Shown in pieces: positions 9,985-23,760 of a stretch of DNA of 64,000 nt. Position 1 is the first letter of the stretch. Each line of letters begins with the position of its first letter. The position numbers and the translations under genes were made by a program. The stretch comes from Mactromeris polynyma. Its lineage: Eukaryota; Mollusca; Bivalvia; Venerida; Mactridae. The notes under the pieces are model-generated. The model was not told the origin of the DNA. It worked only from the letters and a program-made list of their open reading frames with translations, and ran no database searches. Where the stretch lies: contig JASFXZ010000026.1 of assembly GCA_032209605.1 (NCBI GenBank), positions 3,968,001 to 4,032,000 of the forward strand, given 5' to 3'.

Positions 9985-12900
9985 ATCTCTCTTAATAACA
10001 TTAAATGTGTTTAGTTTGTTTTTGAAACTGATACAAGTCATCATTAACTTGTTGATGTGTTTAAGTTGTTTTGAAACTGATACAAGTCACCATTAACTCA
10101 TAGATGTGTGTTTAGTATGTAATCACATACTTGTTAATGTTCATTCCTAATTTTAACAATTGCATTCAGATTAGTGGGCACTTTTCCAAATGCAAATGTT
10201 TGACCTCATTGAATACTAAGTACATGTAATCACAGACTTGTTGATGTTCTATAAAGGTTATATCTAATTTGTGTATTTATTTCTGATACTTATACAAGTC
10301 ATCATTAACTTGTAGGTGTGTTTGATTAGTTTTGTAACTGATACAAGTCATCATTAACTTGTAGGTGTGTTTGATTAGTTTTGTAACTGATACAAGTCAT
10401 CATTAACTTGTAGATGTGTGTTTAGTATGTAATCACATACTTGTTAATGTTCATTCCTCCTTCAAAGAAATTCAAACAATTGCATTCAGATCAGTGGGCA
10501 CAACCTTTCCAAATGCAAATGTTTGACCTCATTGAATACTAAGTACATGTAATCACAGACTTGTTAATGTTCTATAAAGGTTAGATCTAATGTGTGTATT
10601 TATTTCTGAAACTTATACAAGTCATCATTAACTTGTAGGTGTGTTTGATTAGTTTTGTAACTGATACAAGTCATCATTAATGTGTAGGTGTGTTTAGTTT
10701 GTTTTGAAACTGATACAAGTCAACATTAACTTGTAGATGGGTGTTTAGTATGTAATCACAGACTTGTTAATGTTCTATAAAGGTTATATCTAATGTATGT
10801 ATTTATTTCTGAAACTTATACAAGTCATCATTAACTTGTAGGTGTGTTTGATTAGTTTTGTAACTGATACAAGTCATCATTAACGTGTAGGTGTGTTAAG
10901 TTTGTTTTGTAACTGATACAAGTCATCATTAACGTGTAGTTGTGTTTGATTAGTTTTGTAACTGATACAATTCATCATTAACATGTAGGTGTGTTTAGTT
11001 TGTTTTGAAACTGATACAAGTCATCATTAACGTGTAGATGTGTGTTTGATTAGTTTTGTAACTGATACAAGTCATCATTAATGTGTAGGTGTGTTTAGTT
11101 TGTTTTGAAACTGATACAAGTCATCATTAACGTGTAAGTGTGTTTGATTAGTTTTGTAACTGATACAAGTCAACATTTACTTGTAGATGGGTGTTTAGTA
11201 TGTAATCACAGACTTGTTAATGTTCTATAAAGGTTATATCTAATGTGTGTATTTATTTCTGAAACTTATACAAGTCATCATTAACTTGTAGGTGTTTTTG
11301 ATTAGTTTTGTAACTGATACAAGTCATCATTAACGTGTAGGTGTGTTAAGTTTGTTTTGTAACTGATACAAGTCATCATTAACGTGTAGGTGTGTTTGAT
11401 TAGTTTTGTAACTGATACAAGTCATCATTAACGTGTATGTGTGTTTGATTAGTTTTGTAACTGATACAAGTCATCATTAACGTGTATGTGTGTTTGATTA
11501 GTTTTGTAACTGATACAAGTCATCATTAACGTGTAGGTGTGTTTGATTAGTTTTGTAACTGATACAAGTCATCATTAACGTGTAGGTGTGTTTGATTAGT
11601 TTTGTAACTGATACAAGTCATCATTAACGTGTATGTGTGTTAAGTTTGTTTTGTAACTGATACAAGTCATCATTAACGTGTAGTTGTGTTTGATTAGTTT
11701 TGTAACTGATACAAGTCATCATTAACTTGTAGGTGTGTTTGATTAGTTTTGTAACTGATACAAGTCATCATTAACTTGTAGATGTGTGTTTAGTATGTAA
11801 TCACATACTTGTTAATGTTCATTCCTCCTTCAAAGAAATTCAAACAATTGCATTCAGATCAGTGGGCACAACCTTTCCAAATGCAAATGTTTGACCTCAT
11901 TGAATACTAAGTACATGTAATCACAGACTTGTTAATGTTCTATAAAGGTTAGATCTAATGTGTGTATTTATTTCTGAAACTTATACAAGTCATCATTAAC
12001 TTGTAGGTGTGTTTGATTAGTTTTGTAACTGATACAAGTCATCATTAACGTGAAGGTGTGTTTAGTTTGTTTTGAAACTGATACAAGTCATCATTAACTT
12101 GTAGATGTGTGTTTGATTAGTTTTGTAACTGATACAAGTCATCATTAACGTGAAGGTGTGTTTAGTTTGTTTTGAAACTGATACAAGTCATCATTAACTT
12201 GTAGATGTGTGTTTGATTAGTTTTGTAACTGATACAAGTCATCATTAACGTGTAGGTGTGTTTAGTTTGCTTTGAAACTGATCGAGTCATCATTAACATG
12301 TAGATGTGTGTTTGATTAGTTTTGTAACTGATACAAGTCATCATTAACGTGTAGGTGTGTTTAGTTTGTTTTGAAACTGATACAAGTCAACATTAACTTG
12401 TAGATGGGTGTTTAGTATGTAATCACAGACTTGTTAATGTTCTATAAAGGTTATATCTAATGTATGTATTTATTTCTGAAACTTATACAAGTCATCATTA
12501 ACTTGTAGGTGTGTTTGATTAGTTTTGTAACTGATACAAGTCATCATTAACGTGTAGGTGTGTTTAGTTTGTTTTGAAACTGATACAAGTCATCATTAAC
12601 GTGTAGGTGTGTTTGATTAGTTTTGTAACTGATACAAGTCAACATTAACTTGTAGATGGGTGTTTAGTATGTAATCACAGACTTGTTAATGTTCTATAAA
12701 GGTTATATCTAATGTGTGTATTTATTTCTGAAACTTATACAAGTCATCATTAACTTGTAGGTGTGTTTGATTAGTTTTGTAACTGATACAAGTCATCATT
12801 AACTTGTAGGTGTGTTTGATTAGTTTTGTAACTGATACAAGTCATCATTAACGTCTAGGTGGGTGTTTAGTATGTAATCACAGACTTGTTAATGTTCTAT

Positions 12901-15900
12901 AAAGGTTATATCTAATGTGTGTATTTATTTCTGAAACTTATACAAGTCATCATTAACTTGTAGGTGTGTTTGATTAGTTTTGTAACTGATACAAGTCATC
13001 ATTAACTTGTAGGTGTGTTTGATTAGTGTTGTAACTGATACAAGTCATCATTAACATGTAGGTGTGTTAAGTTTGTTTTGTAACTGATACAAGTCATCAT
13101 TAACGTGTAGTTGTGTTTGATTAGTTTTGTAACTGATACAAGTCATCATTAACGTGTAGGTGTGTTTGATTAGTTTTGTAACTGATACAAGTCATCATTA
13201 ACGTGTAGGTGTGTTTGATTAGTTTTGTAACTGATACAAGTCATCATTAACGTGTAGGTGTGTTTGATTAGTTTTGTAACTGATACAAGTCATCATTAAC
13301 GTGTAGGTGTGTTTGATTAGTTTTGTAACTGATACAAGTCATCATTAACATGTAGGTGTGTTTGATTAGTTTTGTAACTGATACAAGTCATCATTAACGT
13401 GTAGGTGTGTTTGATCAGTTTTGTAACTGATACAAGTCATCATTAACGTGTATGTGTGTTAAGTTTGTTTTGTAACTGATACAAGTCATCATTAACGTGT
13501 AGTTGTGTTTGATTAGTTTTGTAACTGATACAAGTCATCATTAACTTGTAGGTGTGTTTGATTAGTTTTGTAACTGATACAAGTCATCATTAACTTGTAG
13601 ATCTATGTGTGTTTAGTATGTAATCACATACTTGTTAATGTTCATTCCTCCTTCAAAGAAATTCAAACAATTGCATTCAGATCAGTGGGCACAACCTTTC
13701 CAAATGCAAATGTTTGACCTCATTGAATACTAAGTACATGTAATCACAGACTTGTTAATGTTCTATAAAGGTTAGATCTAATGTGTGTATTTATTTCTGA
13801 AACTTATACAAGTCATCATTAACTTGTAGGTGTGTTTGATAAGTTATGTAACTGATACAAGTCATCATTAACGTGAAGGTGTGTTTAGTTTGTTTTGAAA
13901 CTGATACAAGTCATCATTAACTTGTAGATGTGTGTTTGATTAGTTTTGTAACTGATACAAGTCATCATTAACGTGTAGGTGTGTTAAGTTTGTTTTGTAA
14001 CTGATACAAGTCATCATTAACGTGTAGGTGTGTTTAGTTTGTTTTGTAACTGATACAAGTCATCATTAACGTGTAGGTGGGTTAAGTTTGTTTTGTAACT
14101 GATACAAGTCATCATTAACGTGTAGGTGTGTTAAGTTTGTTTTGAAACTGATACAAGTCATCATTAACGTGTAAATGTGTGTTTGATTAGTTTTGTAACT
14201 GATACAAGTCATCATTAACGTGTAGGTGTGTTTATGTTGTTTTGAAACTGATACAAGTCATCATTAACGTGTAGGTGTGTTTGATTAGTTTTGTAACTGA
14301 TACAAGTCAACATTAACTTGTAGATGGGTGTTTAGTATGTAATCACAGACTTGTTAATGTTCTATAAAGGTTATATCTAATGTGTGTATTTATTTCTGAA
14401 ACTTATACAAGTCATCATTAACTTGTAGGTGTGTTTGATTAGTGTTGTAACTGATACAAGTCATCATTAACGTGTATGTGTGTTAAGTTTGTTTTGTAAC
14501 TGATACAAGTCATCATTAACGTGTAGTTGTGTTTGATTAGTTTTGTAACTGATACAAGTCATCATTAACTTGTAGGTGTGTTTGATTAGTTTTGTAACTG
14601 ATACAAGTCATCATTAACTTGTAGATGTGTGTTTAGTATGTAATCACATACTTGTTAATGTTCATTCCTCCTTCAAAGAAATTCAAACAATTGCATTCAG
14701 ATCAGTGGGCACAACCTTTCCAAATGCAAAAGTTTGACCTCATTGAATACTAAGTACATGTAATCACAGACTTGTTAATGTTCTATAAAGGTTATATCTA
14801 ATGTGTGTATTTATTTCTGAAACTTATACAAGTCATCATTAACTTGTAGGTGTGTTTGATTAGTTTTGTAACTGATACAAGTCATCATTAACGTGTAGGT
14901 GTGTTTGATTAGTTTTGTAACTGATACAAGTCATCATTAACATGTAGGTGTGTTTGATTAGTTTTGTAACTGATACAAGTCATCATTAACGTGTAGGTGT
15001 GTTTGATTAGTTTTGTAACTGATACAAGTCATCATTAACGTGTATGTGTGTTAAGTTTGTTTTGTAACTGATACAAGTCATCATTAACGTGTAGTTGTGT
15101 TTGATTAGTTTTGTAACTGATACAAGTCATCATTAACTTGTAGGTGTGTTTGATTAGTTTTGTAACTGATACAAGTCATCATTAACTTGTAGATCTATGT
15201 GTGTTTAGTATGTAATCACATACTTGTTAATGTTCATTCCTCCTTCAAAGAAATTCAAACAATTGCATTCAGATCAGTGGGCACAACCTTTCCAAATGCA
15301 AATGTTTGACCTCATTGAATACTAAGTACATGTAATCACAGACTTGTTAATGTTCTATAAAGGTTAGATCTAATGTGTGTATTTATTTCTGAAACTTATA
15401 CAAGTCATCATTAACTTGTAGGTGTGTTTGATAAGTTATGTAACTGATACAAGTCATCATTAACGTGAAGGTGTGTTTAGTTTGTTTTGAAACTGATACA
15501 AGTCATCATTAACTTGTAGATGTGTGTTTGATTAGTTTTGTAACAGATACAAGTCATCATTAACGTGTAGGTGTGTTAAGTTTGTTTTGTAACTGATACA
15601 AGTCATCATTAACGTGTAGGTGTGTTTAGTTTGTTTTGTAACTGATACAAGTCATCATTAACGTGTAGGTGTGTTAAGTTTGTTTTGTAACTGATACAAG
15701 TCATCATTAACGTGTAGGTGTGTTAAGTTTGTTTTGAAACTGATACAAGTCATCATTAACGTGTAGATGTGTGTTTGATTAGTTTTGTAACTGATACAAG
15801 TCATCATTAACGTGTAGGTGTGTTTATGTTGTTTTGAAACTGATACAAGTCATCATTAACGTGTAGGTGTGTTTGATTAGTTTTGTAACTGATACAAGTC

Positions 15901-18900
15901 AACATTAACTTGTAGATGGGTGTTTAGTATGTAATCACAGACTTGTTAATGTTCTATAAAGGTTATATCTAATGTGTGTATTTATTTCTGAAACTTATAC
16001 AAGTCATCATTAACTTGTAGGTGTGTTTGATTAGTGTTGTAACTGATACAAGTCATCATTAACGTGTATGTGTGTTAAGTTTGTTTTGTAACTGATACAA
16101 GTCATCATTAACATGTAGTTGTGTTTGATTAGTTTTGTAACTGATACAAGTCATCATTAACTTGTAGGTGTGTTTGATTAGTTTTGTAACTGATACAAGT
16201 CATCATTAACTTGTAGATGTGTGTTTAGTATGTAATCACATACTTGTTAATGTTCATTCCTCCTTCAAAGAAATTCAAACAATTGCATTCAGATCAGTGG
16301 GCACAACCTTTCCAAATGCAAAAGTTTGACCTCATTGAATACTAAGTACATGTAATCACAGACTTGTTAATGTTCTATAAAGGTTATATCTAATGTGTGT
16401 ATTTATTTCTGAAACTTATACAAGTCATCATTAACTTGTAGGTGTGTTTGATTAGTTTTGTAACTGATACAAGTCATCATTAACGTGTAGGTGTGTTTAG
16501 TTTGTTTTGTAACTGATACAAGTCATCATTAACGTGTAGGTGTGTTTGATTAGTTTTGTAACTGATACAAGTCAACATTAACTTGTAGATGGGTGTTTAG
16601 TATGTAATCACAGACTTGTTAATGTTCTATAAAGGTTATATCTAAGGTGTGTATTTATTTCTGAAACTTATACAAGTCATCATTAACTTGTAGGTGTGTT
16701 TGATTAGTTTTGTAACTGATACAAGTCATCATTAACGTGTAGGTGTGTTAAGTTTGTTTTGTAACTGATACAAGTCATCATTAACGTGTAGGTGTGTTTA
16801 GTTTGTTTTGAAACTGATACAAGTCATCATTAACGTGTAGATGTGTGTTTGATTAGTTTTGTAATTGATACAAGTCAACATTAACTTGTAGATGGGTGTT
16901 TAGTATGTAATCACAGACTTGTTAATGTTCTATAAAGGTTATATCTAATGTGTGTATTTATTTCTGAAACTTATACAAGTCATCATTAACTTGTAGGTGT
17001 GTTTGATTAGTTTTATAACTGATATAAGTCATCATTAACTTGTATGTGTGTTAAGTTTGTTTTGTAACTAATACAAGTCATCATTAACGTGTAGTTGTGT
17101 TTGATTAGTTTTGTAACTGATACAAGTCATCATTAACTTGTAGGTGTGTTTGATTAGTTTTGTAACTGATACAAGTCATCATTAACTTGTAGATGTGTGT
17201 TTAGTATGTAATCACATACTTGTTAATGTTCATTCCTCCTTCAAAGAAATTCAAACAATTGCATTCAGATCAGTGGGCACAACCTTTCCAAATGCAAATG
17301 TTTGACCTCATTGAATACTAAGTACATGTAATCACAGACTTGTTAATGTTCTATAAAGGTTAGATCTAATGTGTGTATTTATTTCTGAAACTTATACAAG
17401 TCATCATTTACTTGTAGGTGTGTTTGATTAGTTTTGTAACTGATACAAGTCATCATTAACGTGAAGGTGTGTTTAGTTTGTTTTGAAACTGATACAAGTC
17501 ATCATTAACTTGTAGATGTGTGTTTGATTAGTTTTGTAACTGATACAAGTCATCATTAACGTGTAGGTGTGTTTAGTTTGTTTTGAAACTGATACAAGTC
17601 ATCATTAATGTGTAGATGTGTGTTTGATTAGTTTTGTAACTGATACAAGTCATCATTAACGTGTAGGTGTGTTTAGTTTGTTTCGAAACTGATACAAGTC
17701 ATCATTAACGTGTAGGTGTGTTTGATTAGTTTTGTAACTGATACAAGTCAACATTAACTTGTAGATGGGTGTTTAGTATGTAATCACAGACTTGTTAATG
17801 TTCTATAAAGGTTATATCTAATGTGTGTATTTATTTCTGAAACTTATACGAGTCATCATTAACTTGTAGGTGTGTTTGATTAGTTTTGTAACTGATACAA
17901 GTCATCATTAACGTGTAGGTGTGTTAAGTTTGTTTTGTAACTGATACAAGTCATCATTAACGTGTAGGTGTGTTTGATTAGTTTTGTAACTGATACAAGT
18001 CAACATTAACTTGTAGATGGGTGTTTAGTATGTAATCACAGACTTGTTAATGTTCTGTAAAGGTTATTTCTAATGTGTGTATTTATTTCTGAAACTTATA
18101 CAAGTCATCATTAACTTGTAGGTGTGTTTGATTAGTTTTGTAACTGATACAAGTCATCATTAACGTGTATGTGTGTTAAGTTTGTTTTGTAACTGATACA
18201 AGTCATCATTAACATGTAGTTGTGTTTGATTAGTTTTGTAACTGATACAAGTCATCATTAACTTGTAGGTGTGTTTGATTAGTTTTGTAACTGAGACAAG
18301 TCATCATTAACTTGTAGATGTGTGTTTAGTATGTAATCACATACTTGTTAATGTTCATTCCTCCTTCAAAGAAATTCAAACAATTGCATTCAGATCAGTG
18401 GGCACAACCTTTCCAAATGCAAATGTTTGACCTCATTGAATACTAAGTACATGTAATCACAGACTTGTTAATGTTCTATAAAGGATAGATCTAATGTGTG
18501 TATTTATTTCTGAAACTTATACAAGTCATCATTAACTTGTAGGTGTGTTTGATTAGTGTTGTAACTGATACAAGTCATCATTAACGTGTATGTGTGTTAA
18601 GTTTGTTTTGTAACTGATACAAGTCATCATTAACGTGTAGTTGTGTTTGATTAGTTTTGTAACTGATACAAGTCATCATTAACTTGTAGGTGTGTTTGAT
18701 TAGTTTTGTAACTGATACAAGTCATCATTAACTTGTAGATGTGTGTTTAGTATGTAATCACATACTTGTTAATGTTCATTCCTCCTTCAAAGAAATTCAA
18801 ACAATTGCATTCAGATCAGTGGGCACAACCTTTCCAAATGCAAATGTTTGACCTCATTGAATACTAAGTACATGAAATCACAGACTTGTTAATGTTCTAT

Positions 18901-21265
18901 AAAGGTTAGATCTAATGTGTGTATTTATTTCTGAAACTTATACAAGTCATCATTAACTTGTAGGTGTGTTTGATTAGTTTTGTAACTGATACAAGTCATC
19001 ATTAACGTGAAGGTGTGTTTAGTTTGTTTTGAAACTGATACAAGTCATCATTAACTTGTAGATGTGTGTTTGATTAGTTTTGTAACTGATACAAGTCATC
19101 ATTAACGTGTAGGTGTGTTTAGTTTGTTTTGAAACTGATACAAGTCATCATTAACTTGTAGATGTGTGTTTGATTAGTTTTGTGACTGATACAAGTCATC
19201 ATTAACGTGTAGGTGTGTTTAGTTTGTTTTGAAACTGATACAAGTCATCATTAACGTGTAGGTGTGTTTAGTTTGTTTTGAAACTGATACAAGTCATCAT
19301 TAACGTGTAGGTGTGTTTAGTTTGTTTTGAAACTGATACAAGTCATCATTAACGTGTAGGTGTGTTTAGTTTGTTTTGAAACTGATACAAGTCATCATTA
19401 ACGTGTAGGTGTGTTTAGTTTGTTTTGAAACTGATACAAGTCATCATTAACGTGTAGATGTGTTTGATTAGTTTTGTAACTGATACAAGTCATCATTAAC
19501 GTGTAGATGTGTTTAGTTTGTTTTGAAACTGATACAAGTCATCATTAACGTGTAGATGTGTGTTTGATTAGTTTTGTAACTGATACAAGTCATCATTAAC
19601 GTGTAGGTGAGTTTAGTTTGTTTTGAAACTGATACAAGTCATCATTAACTTGTAGGTGTGTTTGATTAGTTTTGTAACTGATACAAGTCAACATTAACTT
19701 GTAGATGGGTGTTTAGTATGTAATCACAGACTTGTTAATGTTCTATAAAGGTTATATCTAATGTGTGTATTTATTTCTGAAACTTATACAAGTCATCATT
19801 AACTTGTAGGTGTGTTTGATTAGTTTTGTAACTGATACAAGTCATCATTAACGTGTAGGTGTGTTAAGTTTGTTTTGTAACTGATACAAGTCATCATTAA
19901 CGTGTAGGTGTGTTTGATTAGTTTTGTAACTGATACAAGTCAACATTAACTTGTAGATAGGTGTTTAGTATGTAATCACAGACTTGTTAATGTTCTATAA
20001 AGGTTATATCTAATGTGTGTATTTATTTCTGAAACTTATACAAGTCATCATTAACTTGTAGGTGTGTTTGATTAGTTTTGTAACTGATACAAGTCATCAT
20101 TAACGTGTAGGTGTGTTAAGTTTGTTTTGTAACTGATACAAGTCATCATTAACGTGTAGTTGTGTTTGATTAGTTTTGTAACTGATACAAGTCATCATTA
20201 ACTTGTAGGTGTGTTTGATTAGTTTTGTAACTGATACAAGTCATCATTAACTTGTAGATGTGTGTTTAGTATGTAATCACATACTTGTTAATGTTCATTT
20301 CTCCTTTAAAGAAATACAAACAATTGCATTCAGATCAGTAGGCCAAATGCAAATGTTTGACCTCATTGGATACTAAGTAAATGTAACCACCGACATGTTT
20401 ATGCTAATTAAAGATAGAACATAATGTGTTTATTGATTTCTGAAACGTATACAAGTCATCATTAACTTGTAGATGTGTTTAGTTTGTTTTGAAACTGATA
20501 CAAGTCAACATTAACTTGTAGATGTGTGTTTAGTATGTAATCACATACTTGTTAATGTTCATTCCTCCTTCAAAGAAATACAAACAATTGCATTCAGATC
20601 AGTGGGCACAACCTTTCCAAATGCAAATGTTTGACCTCATTGAATACTAAGTACATGTAATCACAGACTTGTTAATGTTCTATAAAGGTTAGATCTAATG
20701 TGTGTATTTATTTCTGAAACTTATACAAGTCATCTTTAACTTGTAGGTGTGTTTGATTAGTTTTGTAACTGATACAAGTCATCATTAACTTGTAGGTGTA
20801 TTTGATTAGTTTTGTAACTGATACAAGTCATCATTAACTTGTAGGTGTGTTTGATTAGTTTTGTAACTGATACAAGTCATCATTAACTTGTAGATGTGTG
20901 TTTAGTATGTAATCACATACTTGTTAATGTTCATTCCTCCTTTAAAGAAATACAAACAATTGCATTCAGATCAGTAGGCCAAATGCAAATGTTTGACCTC
21001 ATTGGATACTAAGTAAATGTAACCACAGACATGTTAATGCTTATTAAAGATAGAACATAATGTGTTTATTGATTTCTGAAACTTATACAAGTCATCTTTA
21101 ACTTGTAGATGTGTTTAGTTTGTTTTGAAACTGATACAAGTCATCTTTAACTTGTAGATGTGTTTAGTTTGTTTTGAAACTGATACAAGTCATCTTTAAC
21201 TTGTAGATGTGTTTAGTTTGTTTTGAAACTGATACAAGTCATCATTAACTTGTAGGTGTGTTCCT
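9985..21265. repeat. 49-bp satellite array with higher-order spacers
   Basis: About 11.3 kb of tandem 49-bp units (51 bp in some). The core runs GTGTGTTTGATTAGTTTTGT, AACTGATACAAGTCATCATT, AACGTGTAG. Two main types alternate: TTTGATTAGTTTTGTAAC and TTTAGTTTGTTTTGAAAC. Recurrent longer spacers break the array. The long form contains CCTCCTTCAAAGAAATTCAA, CAATTGCATTCAGATCAGTG and TTGACCTCATTGAATACTAA (for example near 10450, 11830, 13650, 14670, 15240, 16260, 17240, 18360, 18780 and 20570). A short form contains AATGTTCTATAAAGG only. Units near 20300-21060 are the most diverged, as expected at an array edge. Confidence 0.97.
13290..16498. repeat. Tandem 1592-bp higher-order duplication
   Basis: Two adjacent stretches repeat at a constant offset of 1592 bp. 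Rare markers recur at that exact spacing: TTTGATAAGTTATGTAAC (13836 and 15428), TTTATGTTGTTTTG (14231 and 15823), AGATCTATGTG (13599 and 15191) and the AATGCAAAAGTTTGACC variant (14724 and 16316). Only a few substitutions were seen, for example at 13954/15546 and 14075/15667, so the duplication is recent. Confidence 0.9.
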
Positions 21266-21912
21266 TATTTTAAACCTTAAATGACTGATTTCATGTATAG
21301 AGAGATACAGTCCCTACAGGGAATGCTACAAACACAAAACAATGCCACACACACACAGGAAATGATTTGTGTGGCAAACAAATAAATTTGTTATTTTATT
21401 GATGTTCAAATTAATTTTAGTACTTATTGGATCGTTAAATTAGTAACTATTTCGAGACTCCTTTGCTTAGAAACTATGCTTCCTCTAGCTCTTCATTTGT
21501 CATGTGACCCACTTTTGGTTTTGTTTATAATACATACCAATGTGTTTTTTGTTTCTGGAATTATCTATCGATGAAAATGAAATGGTGAATGTGAATTATT
21601 TTGTCTAAAAGAATTGTACATGTTTAGATAATATGATTCAAGAATCGACGATCTTATAGTGGATGAATCTGAAACTCGGATTGCTGGCCTTGAATCATCA
21701 GTGTTTGGATATTCAGATACTCGTTACAACCCTAGCCATTACGTGGATTAGTGTTGTATGTGACGGTCTAAGCAGAAGTGTTGTATGTGGTGGTGAAGTG
21801 AAAGTGTTGTATGTGGCAGTGAAGAAAAATGCAACATCACCACTTGAATGTGATAGCAATTACAAAAGCCAAACATAGACAATAACAACAGATATTCAGA
21901 TATTAAAGTAGT

Positions 21913-22790
21913 GTTGTTTCTGTTGAAGAAAATTCTCAACAACCAAAATATGATAAAAGTTGTGGAACACAAACCATCTCATGTGATGAGAACCATGAAG
22001 TGCAGAAAAGCAACATCAATAGCATTTTTAGGGTAAAGAGTGTTACAGCACTGACAATAGTGACGTTCTTACTGGGCAACAATTTAAGAAATTATTTACA
22101 AGATGATACACCAAGGTATGGAGAAGTCTGATGTATGTTGCAGTCTAGTGGAAATGTTGTAGGTGGCAGTTAGCTGGAACCAAGTGTACTTGTTTTAAAC
22201 TTCGAGTTTATATAACCAAATCAAATAGAATATTGAGAAACTTGTTAGGCTTTGTTTGGATGTCAAGCCATAATAAAATTCAAAAAAAGGTCACAAATTA
22301 ACAAGAGCGCCGTTAATGTTATACAATGAAAATAAGGCCTGTGTGTGTTTGTAAATACATGTACATGTGTATATTGACAGAAATATTTGACTTTATTATA
22401 TGCATGCAAAAGAGAAATAATTGAAATGAAAAGTTCAGTAAGGCGGTCTGTAGGAAGAGTTGTATATGGCGTTGAAGTTTAAGTGATGTATGTGGCAGAC
22501 TGGTGGAAGTGTTGAAAGTAGCAGTTAGGTGGAAGTGTTGTATTAGGCGGATAGTTGGAAGTGTTGTATATGGCAAAGATGAAAAGACAACATCACCACT
22601 TGCAATTACAAAAGCCAAACATAGACAATAACAAGAGTGATTCAGATATATTGAAGGTCTTGTTGTTCACAGCGACAAAAATTCTCAACCACAGGAATAT
22701 GATGATGAAAGTTGTGAAACACATTCTAACTCATGTGATGTGACTCATGAAGTGCAGAAAACCAACGTTCTAGGTGGGTTACGATTGTGA
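21913..22790 (+). pseudogene. Decayed coding-like segments (two related modules), copy 2
   Basis: The first module at 21913-22031 matches the one at 3968-4087. The second, from 22653, stays open to the TGA at 22788-22790. It reads EGLVVHSDKNSQPQEYDDES, then CETHSNSCDVTHEVQKTN. The two modules share NSQ, Y-D-x-S-C and HEVQK, so they descend from one duplicated segment. The reading is intact longer here than in copy 1. Function unknown. Confidence 0.4.
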
Positions 22791-22914
22791 CAGCACAGAC
22801 AATAAATTATGTTCTTTGAGGGTAATGATTGTTACAGCACAGACAATAATGATGTTCTTTGAGGGTAACAATTGTAACAGTACAGACAATAATGATGTTC
22901 TATCTACTCAAATA

Positions 22915-23073
22915 CATGGTAGTGAGTATGCTGTTGCAGTCTATGGGAAATACACAGAAATATTACTGGACCAGAGGACGGGTAAACTTGGAAGTATTAC
23001 TGACCCGGAAATTATTAAGGACCGAAACCGTCAAATATACTATTATATTAAGCTAAATTTTGTAAAAGATTAA
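22915..23073 (+). pseudogene. Coding-like tail of block C, copy 2
   Basis: The frame reads HGSEYAVAVYGKYTE and ends at TAA 23071-23073. It agrees with the copy 1 sequence up to VAVYGK. Upstream, the 44-bp-type units are open in the same frame (GNNCNSTDNNDVLSTQ), so the minisatellite seed may itself come from this ancestral coding segment. Confidence 0.35.
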
Positions 23074-23760
23074 CAACGTCAAGGTGTAAAATGGTTACAA
23101 CAGAAGATTTTCTCCATTTCCTTTTATGCATATTGACATTATGTATATATAATAACTACCTGCATACTTAAATTATAAGGTCTAGCTTGTTTTAGTAGCT
23201 AAAAATGTTTACTACAAATGAAAACTATGACAATGTAGTTTTCTCAACATTACATTGAACAGAACATTTTTTATAAACAAATTATATACCAGTGCTCCAG
23301 ATAAGAATTTACTGAATTGGGTGAGAACTTATCAAAATTAAAATAATTGAGTGAAACCTTATGATAGACGAATAAATTGGGTGATTTTCAATAATTGAGT
23401 GAAACATGGAAAATTGCCTAATTAAAGTAATTCTTATGCTTTACCATGATTTTTATTGGTGCTGCTTGCAACTCTTAATTGAACTAATTATAGTAATGAA
23501 CATTTTATAGTTTTTACAATTAATCATGATTAATACTAGTAACATGTCTTTCCACAACGCATAAATTGTCAGAGCAACTTTATGTCTATCGTGATTCTTT
23601 ATTTTGTTTGAGCATACAATTAAGGCCTACGACTTTGTTGACAGCATCAAATAGTATTGGTTTAACAATAATTATTGAAGAAATCGGTGATGGGGATGAA
23701 AGTAACTAAAATTGTACTTTGATTTACATTATGACACATTTTTTCTTTTGAAATTTGAGG

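Larger units (their letters stand above)
21266..23760. repeat. Composite module copy 2 (blocks A, C, D)
   Basis: Block A is at about 21285-22795, followed by roughly three units of the 44-bp repeat (22796-22905), block C (22906-23400) and block D (23505-23760). Between C and D the 57-bp array of copy 1 is absent. Compared with copy 1 it differs by scattered substitutions and small indels. Confidence 0.9.

Noticed and set aside
255..21265. CRISPR array
   Set aside because: Repeats are contiguous with no unique spacers of constant length, and the genome is eukaryotic.
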